Shown here piece after piece: positions 54,115-64,000 of a DNA stretch of 64,000 bases. Made by a program: the position numbers and the translations under genes. Positions within the stretch are counted from its first letter, which is position 1, and each line of letters opens with the position of its first letter. The DNA lies in assembly GCF_014529535.1 (NCBI RefSeq), contig NW_023503409.1:3906390-3970389 (forward strand), read 5' to 3'. A model generated the notes under the pieces. It was given only the letters and a program-made list of their open reading frames with translations. It had not been told where the DNA came from and searched no databases. Source of the stretch: Bradysia coprophila (Eukaryota > Arthropoda > Insecta > Diptera > Sciaridae).

Positions 54115-55530
54115 GTCATTTGAATGCTAAATTGAAGCCTGAACGTCCATTAAAGCATAAAACGATGGTTATACTTCGTCCAAAAAGGGTTAAAGTACAG
54201 AGCTATTACTGAAAAACCATTTTTTTAATGATTTTTCCTGATTTGGATAGCGTACTCTTTTGTACTCTTTTTCAAGTCAAAAATGTACTCTTTTTGAAAT
54301 TTTCGATCTGGGAACCCTAAATATACGAAATAACTAACATAAGCGACCGAGGGTACATTGACTACAGAATCTCTCGATTAACGAGAAAAATTCTGTAATT
54401 TTACCCAAGGGATGAAAAAATTCATACTTGGAATTCAATCATTGGAAAAATATTAGGATTTAACGTACACAAATTCATATTGACAAATTTCTTATTTCAA
54501 TGCTCGGTTGCAGAAAGAATTGTGAACCGATTGTTGGTTTTATTGGAAACGTCGTAACACAACTTTTACGTTTCGAAAGAACCGCTAACTGTACATGTAA
54601 ATTTCCACAAGCAACTCACGGTCAGGGTTTGCTATTGGGACATTCGGTCGAATACTTTAATACGTTCATTTAAGAAATTCCATGTTTTTAAATTGGCGCT
54701 GGGTAACTAGCTGAAAACCTTAATCCGGCTCTGAGTATTTAGTTAAAACATCAATTTGAGGTTTTCTCAATATTTTGTTATTTATTTAAAATGGAGGCAG
54801 AGACTAGAATTTCAAAAAGAAAAGTTTAGTATTTTATGTCGTTTTATTGCACTTTTTTATTGTATGTTTTAATTGCTTAAATGAACTGCAATTTGGGCGA
54901 AGAATTTGGTGGAGAGAATATTTTTTGTTGCTGGTTGTTGTTTTTGGATTCAATATTTTGTTTAGTTTTAAATTTTCAACGCTTTGTTGATTTTTATATT
55001 AAAATTAATATAAAAAAATGATTTTGTTTTTTTTTTTTAATCGAGAAAATTCTTAACTATGTCATAAGATTCTATTTAAATTTAAATTTGAAATTGGACG
55101 ATGAATGTGTGTTTGATGAGTTACAAATTGCCATGTTATGTACAAAAATACCATCACTTTTTTTTCATTTATAATCGGCATTTCAATATGGTTAAGCCTT
55201 ATTACAATTTATATTTACGTATTTTTTCGGTTGAAAATTTTATGCATTTTTTTTGTGCCCTTATCGAAAAGCACTTGATATGTCAGGATCATATAAAACA
55301 TTTACAACTCCATTGTTTCAAAAATTATTTAAAATAAAAGTTAGCTGCAAATCAGTATTAAGGCACATCAAGTGACGGATTGCAAATTCAAACATTTTTA
55401 TAATAAAATAAACCAGCTCGTTTTCGCAAAATGTCTTTTTCATAAATGGGAACTAACTGCGTCATCAAGTGCTATGTTTTCGCCCTTGCTTGTGGAACAA
55501 CAGATTAAGACATTTCATTTTTTTTCCATA
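54115..55530. other. Intergenic, contains a diverged relative of the hAT internal frame
   Basis: At about 54,490-54,680 a frame reads CEPIVGFIGNVVTQLL and resembles DEPIVGCIRTVITQLM inside the hAT-like elements, with nucleotide similarity continuing through ATTTCCACAAGCAACTC. The rest is AT-rich with short TGTACTCTTTTT direct repeats near 54,250-54,300. Confidence 0.5.
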
Positions 55531-55654
55531 CAGGCTTTAACATTTCAAATGTCTCACTGTCATTTTTTTCAAAGAATGCCATTGTGAATTCGCAATGACA
55601 CAATGAAATTCTCAGAAAAATTTGACAGTGAGACATTTGAAATGTCAAAGACTG
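55531..55654. mobile_element. 124-bp foldback MITE with TA duplication
   Basis: TA lies at both sides. The left arm CAGGCTTTAACATTTCAAAT, GTCTCACTGTCA pairs with the right arm TGACAGTGAGAC, ATTTGAAATGTCAAAGACTG. TA duplication and CAGT-type ends suggest a Tc1/mariner relationship. Confidence 0.8.
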
Positions 55655-55917
55655 TACCATCTGCAATTAGTGTGTTTTACAAAATTTGTCTAAATTGAAC
55701 TATGGGTTTGGCTTACATAAATACGCGTATTAATCTTCAGATTCGGTGACAGACCACTTTGTAGGTGAAGTTGCTATTCACAAGGAATACAAGCAATTAA
55801 AAATTGACTGATATAACTTCCATTCCAGCTAATCGTTCTTTTTAAAGAAAATCAAATTAAAATGATCGACTCTGACGGTTTTGAGTGTCTCGTAATTCGA
55901 AAAAAAATCAGAATTTC

Positions 55918-56157
55918 CAAGGTTCTGAAAGAAAGAACGGTACGACACTTCTGACTTGATCACAAAGGTGGTGGCACACAAATTTTGATAATTTAGACAC
56001 ATTTTGTTAAATACAGATTGTTTGAAATGTTAACTTGATAAAAATAAATTTCTTTCTTCAAGTTTTCTTTCTATACAATTTGTCTAACAGTCTATTTGTC
56101 AAAACTTGTGTTTAACTCGTCTTAGTAAGTATCGTAACCTGTTCTTTGAGAGCCTTG
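55918..56157. mobile_element. 240-bp MITE with CAAGG ends
   Basis: The left TIR CAAGGTTCTGAAAGAAAGAA and the complemented right TIR CAAGGCTCTCAAAGAACAGG continue in parallel for about 33 bp (to ACACTT/ATACTT). Relatives lie at 2,738-3,216 and 7,061-7,200. No coding capacity; target duplication unclear. Confidence 0.75.
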
Positions 56158-56670
56158 CGTTTCATGTCAAATCAAGCAGATTTTTCCAATTATAGACATA
56201 CGTAGCGATCATTTGAACTGTATTTATAACATCTACAAAGTAAATTCAGTGTAAACCTGTGCGAACGCCTGTTTCTACCAGGTAGTCTATATTGGTTTTC
56301 CAATCACGATTCACTGAAAATCGACCATTTAACCTAATTTTAACATACAATGAAATCTATGACTCTTGGATTTACGTACAATTTTGCATATAATCACAGC
56401 AAGTGTATTTACACGTACTGTAAATATAAATTTTATATTTTACTACCTGCGCCATGCAAATCATAACATATCGACTTCCCCCTGCGAATATGATGCATTA
56501 CATGTGGACTGTTTACGGTTCTATATTTTGGAAGTAACTTTGAAAATGTCGCAAACTCACTCGCAGACGACGAATGTACTTGTATACCTCGCCTTCGGCT
56601 CCGATATGCAAACTCTACACTTGTTGAAAAGGCAGTTACCGAAGCTTTAGGTATTTCACAGGTATCTCAC

Positions 56671-56756
56671 ATAAAAGATTCCAAAACAATTTTTGAGAGA
56701 GCGCGGGAGTAAATTTGTTCGTATAAAGAGAGAACTTGATTTTTGGAATCTTTTAT
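56671..56756. repeat. Short hairpin of about 86 bp
   Basis: ATAAAAGATTCCAAAA pairs with TTTTGGAATCTTTTAT, with AATTTTTGAGAGA and AGAGAGAACTTGATT continuing imperfectly towards the loop. It could be a small foldback element or a structured transcript. Confidence 0.6.
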
Positions 56757-59700
56757 GCGAAATGCTTGCCGAAAACACACTTGTAAATCACTTGCTGCTT
56801 CTATCAAAAAATTGTTACTTTATGTAATGAATTACTTTCGCAGAATCCAATGTAACTATTCCATTCGATAATAGAACAATCTGCATCTGTGGGTCTATAA
56901 TTCCCGGAATCAGAATTTGTTTTTGTGTACAGGATTTTCCCTAATTACTGTGGTATTTCAAAGTTTGTGTGTAATACACGAAAAACGTTGGTCCGTCTAC
57001 GCATAAATGTCAACGCCAGCCATCGCGTTGAAGGAGTTTATAGAAACTAAGTTAATGTTTTTTTTTATGTCTTTATGACCATGGACATATTAATTAAGCG
57101 AAATGAAACTGTAAATGTGGAAAGAAATAAAAGAAAATACAAAAAGCAAATGTTTTAAGTAAAAAATCTATTTTATTTTCACTTCCTTTTTTTAATCTTC
57201 AAATTCATGAAATGCACAAAACAAAAACAAATGTTATACAATTAAACAAACATTTAAAAATAATAATAAATCAAAACACAAACATAAAACAAACAAAAAA
57301 AAATTAAATAAATTAATACAATTATTCCATTCACAAGACATTTATACATTATTCAGTGTGATCGCATTTCTTAGATTTTATATTTTTCAAATAAATATAG
57401 TTTTCTCATTCATAAATTAAAAAAATTATTGTGTAAGACTTGGACGCGGCACATCCAAACTCTTTGCATAAATTAAAATAATTCTAAAATTAAAATATTA
57501 AATAATTTTATCATAAAAAATAGAGAAAACACAAGGAAAATGTGTAAAAATTAAGTTCGAGTACATGAAATCCGATTTGGGACCGGTGTTGATTTATCAA
57601 GTTCTTTGGACATCAAGGATTTTATTTAAAGGATTACCGACTGACCAAATAGAAATTTTTCTGATAAATGTAACAAAAAAACCGAGCAATTCAAATATTT
57701 TTCCGATTTCGCAAACAGATCATTTTAATTGTCAGTGATAAATCAAATTTTTCTAAGAAAACTAATGGAATGGAATGTTTCGGCGATGCTTGAAGTGTCC
57801 CAATCGTCTTATTATAAGACAACTTTACAACGCGTTGAACATGGATGAGAAAAAGAGGTGAGTGTAGTTTGAAATAACCGAATGCGAAGGTCTAGCCTAA
57901 ATTCACAAGGACCCAAAAAATAAAATTCAAAGAAATTTGTTTTCATATAAATCACTTCATTAAGCTTGACAAAACCAAAAATTAGTCTTTCACAGAAGGT
58001 GACCGTTTAGTACGTTATGTCAGTTACTCTATTATCCTTGAAAATTTCATTGTCTGCATGCAAAACGAATCTTTTTATGCCAAAAAGCTTTGTGTTTGAC
58101 ACAAATGAATCTTTTTTTTTGCTTTCTACAACATCATTTACTTTACAATCGGTATTTCGGACTGGGCATAACAGTGGGTACAACATATAGTTCCTTGCAG
58201 TATGAAAACGTCAAATAAAAAAAATTAACTCGAAAGAAAATCTCATTGTTCTTGTTAGTAATGCGAATCGTAGCATAGTCTTTCTCATAGCTCCCAAACG
58301 TAACATTCAATTCAAATAATCTGTTCAAAACAAACTACTTTTATCAGAGATCATTAATAATATTGTCTTTTGAGCAAACGCGTGAGCTTATACATTGTTT
58401 GTAATAAAAAATAATTTATGAATTTAACTGTACATTACAAAGCTTACTGGCCAAATCATCTCCTTAAAATTCTTAAATTTATTATTAACACAATTTTTTG
58501 GCACTTTGCTTAAATATAAAGTTTTCTGTTTTCTGTTTTTTTTTTAACAACATTGTATGTTCATTTTATTAAATTTAGTGGATTTAATGAATTAAATAGT
58601 AGCTGTGATTTTGCATTTAATTATTCATGGAACTTTATGTTCAATGTAATTCAGAAAAAAAATTCTTGTAAATCGTCCAGTACACAGAAATATTTTTCGT
58701 CTAATTTAATTAACGAAAAGAATTAAAAATATCAACAGAACAAGCAAAAAACAGAATACAAATTCGTCAAATTATACTTTACATACACGTAAATGCAAAC
58801 GCACAATTAATGAAATTTTTATTTTGTTTTTTTGGTGTTACATTTCAACGAAAACATTTTTTTCCTCGTTTACTGAAAAGAACTGGAAAGGTTATTTGGT
58901 ACAGCGCAGTTGTTATTGTGACCTTTAAATAAAATTATGGTGACGTGACGCTGGATGCGGTAGATCTTTTTTTATGCAAAAATAGATTAATGTGACGATT
59001 GCGACATTATTTAATGCCCTTGAGTCGAAAGGATTGCGATTTAAATAATTCTCCTGCAACTATAAAAACCCCATTAAATTGTTTCTTCTACTTTGAAGTA
59101 CTAGATTTGTCATATAGAACAGCGAACACATTGTGAGCATCACTCTTGCAAATTTAGTACTTCGAGGTACACATTGAATGGCTTAAAGAAACAGAAAAAA
59201 GAATCGAATCAGGACCTGACCTCTTACAATGTGATCGATCTGTACCCTATGGTCCGATTTTTGTTAATAATATAGAAATGAATATTCTGCAATGTGTCGT
59301 CAGTACGAATAACCGATAAATGAACAATACCGAAACCCTTGCTTTAGTCGTTTTGCTTTCCTGTATGTGTGTTCCTATTTCAAAGGCTAACCCTATTCAA
59401 AAATATTATCGCTAAATTAGCACTGCTAATACTCCACTAAACTCTCATAATACTTAGCAGCCTTCGTTCTTCGCAACTCTATGCATAAAATATTTAGACT
59501 AATAGACTACGGTATGTGAATTCCACAATACTAATCAAATCATAATCCCTAAATAGAACAGAGAATTATGACACTTAATAATTCAATTCGCAATGGGGTG
59601 GAATATTGTTTATGCTGCACTAGGTTTATACGCAAAAGTTATACTGGTCGTGCATTATGCATTTAGAATCCCATGGTATTATAAAACGCAGTATAACGTA

Positions 59701-61456
59701 CATTTAAAGTCATTCAACCATACATTGCAACACACCAATTTCCAGTGCAGTTATTGTTATTGCGTTATGAGCATCGATATATATACTGCTACTGCATATA
59801 TATACTGTGACACGTGACCAAGTGCATAATGTACGTACGTAAATATGAGTGTATATATGTACACATGTATGTGTTCTTCATTCATAGAAGCGAAGTCTAT
59901 CGTTTATGGTTAGTTATGCATAAATGAATATCCACGTCTGCCGTACTATATCCATGCAGAGTTTGGTGAAATCTCTTCTTTTTCTACTACGACGGTAAAT
60001 TGTTATAAAATTTAAATCAAAACTGAGGTGGTTGGTCAACTGTAAAACAATTCTCTTCAATGAAATTTTAATTGAAAAGCTATGGTGAACATGGTTTTGA
60101 ATAAAATAACCGCTACACGCCTCAGTCTGTGTGTCTATGATCTCTAGCCCAATTCATTTCTGGACTAAATCTTAAAAATTTTCAATCACAAATTGAAATA
60201 ATCTGACAAATTCCGTCAATTGTTTAACCAATTCGAGCAAACAGTTACTATTTTTCGAAAACGTCTGATTGAAACTTAACAAGAATATTCCATTTAATCG
60301 AAACTATATCCTGTTTTCAGACCTATTTTCGTCGGTTCTACACATACAGGAAATTAAATTAAGTAGTTTGTCTGCTAAGCGGCGTACCAGACCAAGTCAT
60401 CATGCCCGTCCGAACAATAAATAAAATTTAAACCGAAAAAAAATCGCTGCACATAACCCCGTACATTTTGTGTTATTATGAAAGATATGGAGTGCATGTA
60501 GTACGGCATGTTATGTTATATACTATACATGTCGTCTCCCAAATTCTGCCACCCTATTGTTACCGACACTGCATAGCGGGTGTGTGTGTATATGTATGTA
60601 TGCAATGCGGGTTGCGGCTTTATTTTATATACACTGACCCTATTCTCTAGATCGAGTTAGCAACATATTCGTGAGTGAGGGAGTATCGTACTTTATGCTA
60701 GTATAACCATACCAACAACTGCACCGAACAATATAATTTTTATGACACACAAACTGCACCAGAAAATCGATATCAGGATGTAGCTTTCGAGTCTAAAGCT
60801 TGAACCGATCGATTGAGTTTAACAATTTAAGAAGTGCATCGACAATGTGCACTTTTCGTGCGATTTATTTCGATTCTAATATTTAGCATAAATAATTGAA
60901 ACGTTGAGGAGTCGTTGAAGGAAAATTTGTAAAAAGTTGGTTCTGCAAACTGAATAAATTCGTTCACAATACCACAATCGATAAGAATACCGCTTGTCTT
61001 TAACATCAGAATTTATTGAAATTCCGGTTAATGTTTATTGCTGCTACAGTGGTTGTAAATCATTATACACCACGAGAATAAAACTACTCATAGAGTTTGC
61101 AGGTTACAAACGATAAGTCCAATCAGCATGTATATCTAATTGCGGAAACTTGAATATATTTCTCCAATCACTTTGCATTTTTTCTTCTCCTGCTGAAACA
61201 ACGATAAAAATCATAATCTTTGTGACTGCGCGGACAGAGGTTATTTACACAAATCATTTATCATTACATCCAACTAATTCGTTATTCTTTTCGGTTAGAT
61301 GTTTCGTATAAGAATACAAAATAAATAAATCTTTTGATACGATTTTTATAATATGCGAGATCTGATGATGGGATTATTCGTTTTTTTTGTTTGTGTATAG
61401 TATAATTTTGCGATGATAAATGCATCAGGTTTTCGATGTTTGAAAAAGAATTTGTG
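56757..61456. other. 4.7-kb AT-rich interval, no gene recognised
   Basis: Very AT-rich, especially 57.1-58.9 kb. It lies downstream of the klumpfuss-like gene on its strand and may include 3' UTR or regulatory DNA, but no splice-supported coding, TIR element or RNA gene was recognised. Confidence 0.35.
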
Positions 61457-61801
61457 CCACCGAGAATTGAAATACGACGGATTTCAATATCGATAACTAG
61501 ATTGAAATGTCCAAAATTACAACACCCGTTTTCATGGCTTATTACAACACTCAAACCAGTGTTGAAATGAAATTCGTATGAGTTATTACAGCATTCGTTT
61601 TAAAAAAATGCAAAGCAATGTGATCGATCAAATTCGAAGAGTGATTGTTTACAATGAAAATTCTGAATTTTTGTGCATTTGTCTATTTCAATTCTCGGTT
61701 GGCACAAAGCATGATGTGTTACACGTATCGCTCCGCTCGTAAGGAAAACTTGGGTCTAGTGCTGAAAAAATCAACATTACAATACTTGTAACACAACATA
61801 C
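61457..61801 (-). repeat. Inverted relative of the copy A insertion at 38,842
   Basis: Reading the minus strand from 61,800 gives TATGTTGTGTTACAAGTATT, GTGCCAACCGAGAATTGAAA, CAATCACTCTTCGAATTTGA and GCTTTGCATTTTTTT..CGAATGCTGTAA, in the same order as 38,842-39,000. An extra block (ACGTATCGCTCCGCTCGTAA) near 61,725-61,765 is absent from the other copy. Confidence 0.7.
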
Positions 61802-62199
61802 TAAACCTTACGCCAATGTCTAAATGAAAAGAAAACTTATCTAGTTGGTTAGGTGAAAAATGTATAAACGTAATGGATTTCAGCATTTAGTGAAAGAGAT
61901 TTTTGTGTAGTCTATCTTGGAACAACGGATCTTTTCATGATAATCTCATGTCCAACAACAATACAAAATGATGATTGTTTGGTATGCCATTAATGGATTT
62001 ACAATGTGTAAGAGCGTTAAGCCACTTCAAACACTATCCGTATGTAGACGAAAGAAGTAGTAGATTTAGCGAGTATATAATACGACACGCTTGCCATTTG
62101 TCATTGATGAAGAATCATCTGCGTTTGGTAATTTTGCAGATCGTCACATTTTAATTTTCAATCATGTAATATTGACGCCGAAAGTGCGCTGTAAATTTA

Positions 62200-62513
62200 A
62201 CCTGTTACAGACGGCAAGCATTTGGCCAGTATTATTATCGGGTCTATTACTACCATCGATCAATAGTATATTACTTCCGAGGTTCCCGAAGGGGAGGGCT
62301 GTATTCCCCACTTATCAAATACACAACTTGGAACCTCGTAAGTACAATGCTTTACGAGATTAGGCAATTTAAATGAAAATGAAACATGCCGCAACGCGTA
62401 AAGTATTTTTAATCTGTTGATTTCAAATCTTGTACTTCAATTTGTTTAACATGTATTTTACTATATAAAGGACGTCGTTATCGATAAAAGATGAATATCC
62501 GTATGCGACAGGT
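62200..62513 (+). mobile_element. 314-bp ACCTGT-ended dispersed element with an internal extra segment
   Basis: Ends ACCTGTTACAGACGGCAAGC and ATCCGTATGCGACAGGT are inverted. It carries GATTTCAAATCTTGTACTTC and CATGTATTTTACTATATAAA as in the copies at 20.6 and 30.2 kb. Compared with the 30.2-kb copy it has about 130 additional bases between ATCGATCAAT and AGTATTTTTAATC, which themselves contain inverted GAGGTTCC/GGAACCTC. Confidence 0.7.
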
Positions 62514-63281
62514 TGAAATGACAATTGATTAAACAAAGACAGCTTTGAACTTGTCCAGTTCGCGATATTCTCATATTAGAGCACATTGAAATTGAGTTTG
62601 TAATTCATTTGTTCATTCACAAATGCAATCACAGTTTAAATTCTGAAGCTCACTTACGGTGTCAATTTTTTGGATGATGTACCTATTTACAAAAAAGGGG
62701 CTTTGAAACTTTCTGTGTTCTGGTAATATTAAAGGCTTGAAATATTTGAGTCACAATCCGATTAACAACACTTTCGATGGTACTACAACAGTTCTGCATC
62801 AGTGAGACGTTATAGGATTCCGTTTTTCAGTGGACAATAAATTAGGTTTAACTCTAAGAAATAAGAAATCAAAATTTTACTTCATTTTTAAAATGAACAA
62901 AAACGTTTAAAAGCGCACAATATGACTGATAATATTTTAACATTCAGTTCTCAACCAAACTTACGATCTACTTATAATATCCACTTAATTGTTTGTGTTC
63001 GAAATTTGATAAATTACTTACATTCCTAAAAGGTATAAAAAATAGTGTCACAACCTTGAACGAAAAGGAAGATTCTTAAAAAGAATAATTTAGGAATGGG
63101 ATTGTAATTGACAAAGTAAAAATCCTTAATTTAATCAGAAATTCTACCGGCTAAACAAAGACAACCAAACAAACAAAAATGAGCTGCCCCCAAAAACATT
63201 CCCGGAACAGCGTCAACTAAAACCGCAAAAACTATTAACATATCTTAACGTTATGATTCAGTCTTCGTTCATTTTTATAAA

Positions 63282-64000
63282 TTATTGAATTCTAAGCATT
63301 GTGCTTTCCGTTTTTACAATAGCATTTGGTAATAACGATCCAGCTTGTACATTACTAATTTGATCAGCTCGTAAACCACTGTTTGACGGTGACGACATTT
63401 CACTTTCATATTCTTGCTTCAACACCACATTGTTTGGTAATATCAACGGTTTCTGCTCCAAATACTGCGGACTCTGATATTCTGATTTGACGGTTACATT
63501 GCCTACGGCTTTCTGCTGTTCGGCCAAACGTTGTGCATCATATCGAGCATGGGTTCGCATATGTCTGGTAATCATGTCACGCCTGCATGCTGCGTATGGA
63601 CATTGCGGACATTTGTACGGCTTCTCGCCGGTGTGGGTACGTTGATGCGTTGACAAATGATCAGATCTGGAAAATACCTGGCCACACACCTTACAAGTGT
63701 ACGGTTTGACGCCCGTATGCAGTCTCATATGCCTGGTGAGCATATCGGAGCGAGCGAACGAACGATTACACACTTCGCACACATAAGCTTTCGATATATC
63801 GGTTGTGTTCGTTCGGCTTTTGTGCCTGGACGCCATATGTTTTGCTAGTCGATCATGTAGACTGAACATTTGTCCGCAAACGGGGCACACGTATGCAACA
63901 TCCGATCCAGGAGGCATTTCTTCAACGACCGGCGAAACATCGAGATTATATCGCCAGGCTACGGATTCTTTTGTTGTTGGCGATGCAACATCACCTTTCA
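63282..64000 (-). CDS. klu: Klumpfuss-like C2H2 zinc-finger transcription factor, C-terminal part
   Basis: An open minus-strand frame runs from the window's right edge to the stop at 63,284-63,282, about 239 codons, so the N-terminus lies off the window. It reads WRYNLDVSPVVEEMPPGSDV and then four C2H2 fingers: CPVCGQMF...H.ASRH, CEVCNRSFARSDMLTRHMRL, CKVCGQVFSRSDHLSTHQRT and CPQCPYAACRRDMITRHMRT, with HTGVKPY and HTGEKPY linkers. This array, with EGR/WT1-like RSDxLTxH contacts and an atypical first finger, is that of Drosophila klumpfuss, a nuclear regulator in neuroblasts and sensory organs. After the fingers come a lysine-rich SUMO-like site (VKSEYQ) and a second (LKQEYES), often seen in repressors. 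It appears intact. Other WT1/EGR relatives are less likely. Confidence 0.8.
   Translation of the reverse strand, partial: KGDVASPTTKESVAWRYNLDVSPVVEEMPPGSDVAYVCPVCGQMFSLHDRLAKHMASRHKSRTNTTDISKAYVCEVCNRSFARSDMLTRHMRLHTGVKPYTCKVCGQVFSRSDHLSTHQRTHTGEKPYKCPQCPYAACRRDMITRHMRTHARYDAQRLAEQQKAVGNVTVKSEYQSPQYLEQKPLILPNNVVLKQEYESEMSSPSNSGLRADQISNVQAGSLLPNAIVKTESTMLRIQ

Overview
The window looks like an AT-rich insect nuclear genome, most likely Diptera. The reasoning rests on short spliced introns of about 70-110 nt, four recognisable animal genes with insect-like sequence, and dense non-LTR retrotransposons and MITEs. The species cannot be fixed from this sequence; a nematoceran such as a sciarid gnat is a guess.

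Layout. 1-5.3 kb: the first coding exon of a diphosphoinositol polyphosphate phosphohydrolase (Aps/NUDT3 family, minus strand, rest off the left edge), a degraded coding relic, and a complete four-exon TMEM53/DUF829 gene (minus strand). 5.3-9.5 kb: repeats, including a tiny copia-type LTR element (TRIM-like) with a recognisable primer-binding site and polypurine tract, and a 570-bp MITE with a perfect 8-bp target duplication. 9.57-12.27 kb: a complete five-exon plus-strand gene joining two BTB-like domains, an F-box and leucine-rich-like repeats, with an in-frame tandem duplication of one small exon and its intron. 12.3-22.4 kb: no host gene seen; a cluster of MITEs, several with perfect target duplications (TTAA, TA or 8 bp). 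22.4-25.9 kb: a retroelement with a restriction-like endonuclease domain nested inside an older APE-type non-LTR element, both on the minus strand. 25.9-38.6 kb: no gene recognised.

38.6-54.1 kb is the most unusual part. A module (copy A 38,610-45,408; copy B 49,023-54,114) is repeated directly, and a jockey/CR1-like non-LTR element with an (ATTC)n tail fills exactly the space between the copies. Each copy carries palindromic TTATCTGTCACAGGTAAT-like motifs, a hAT-like 1,264-bp element, tRNA-Met-like fragments, a minisatellite, and a 110-aa ORF with a DUF4258-like bacterial-type domain. The ORF is identical at nucleotide level in both copies although the rest of the module has diverged. Insertions in one copy are tested by the empty site in the other.

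54.1-63.2 kb has only small MITEs and dispersed repeats. The right end (63,282-64,000, minus strand) is the C-terminal zinc-finger part of a klumpfuss-like transcription factor. The host genes have no evident common pathway. The 50 kb between the F-box gene and klumpfuss is a gene-poor, transposon-filled interval.
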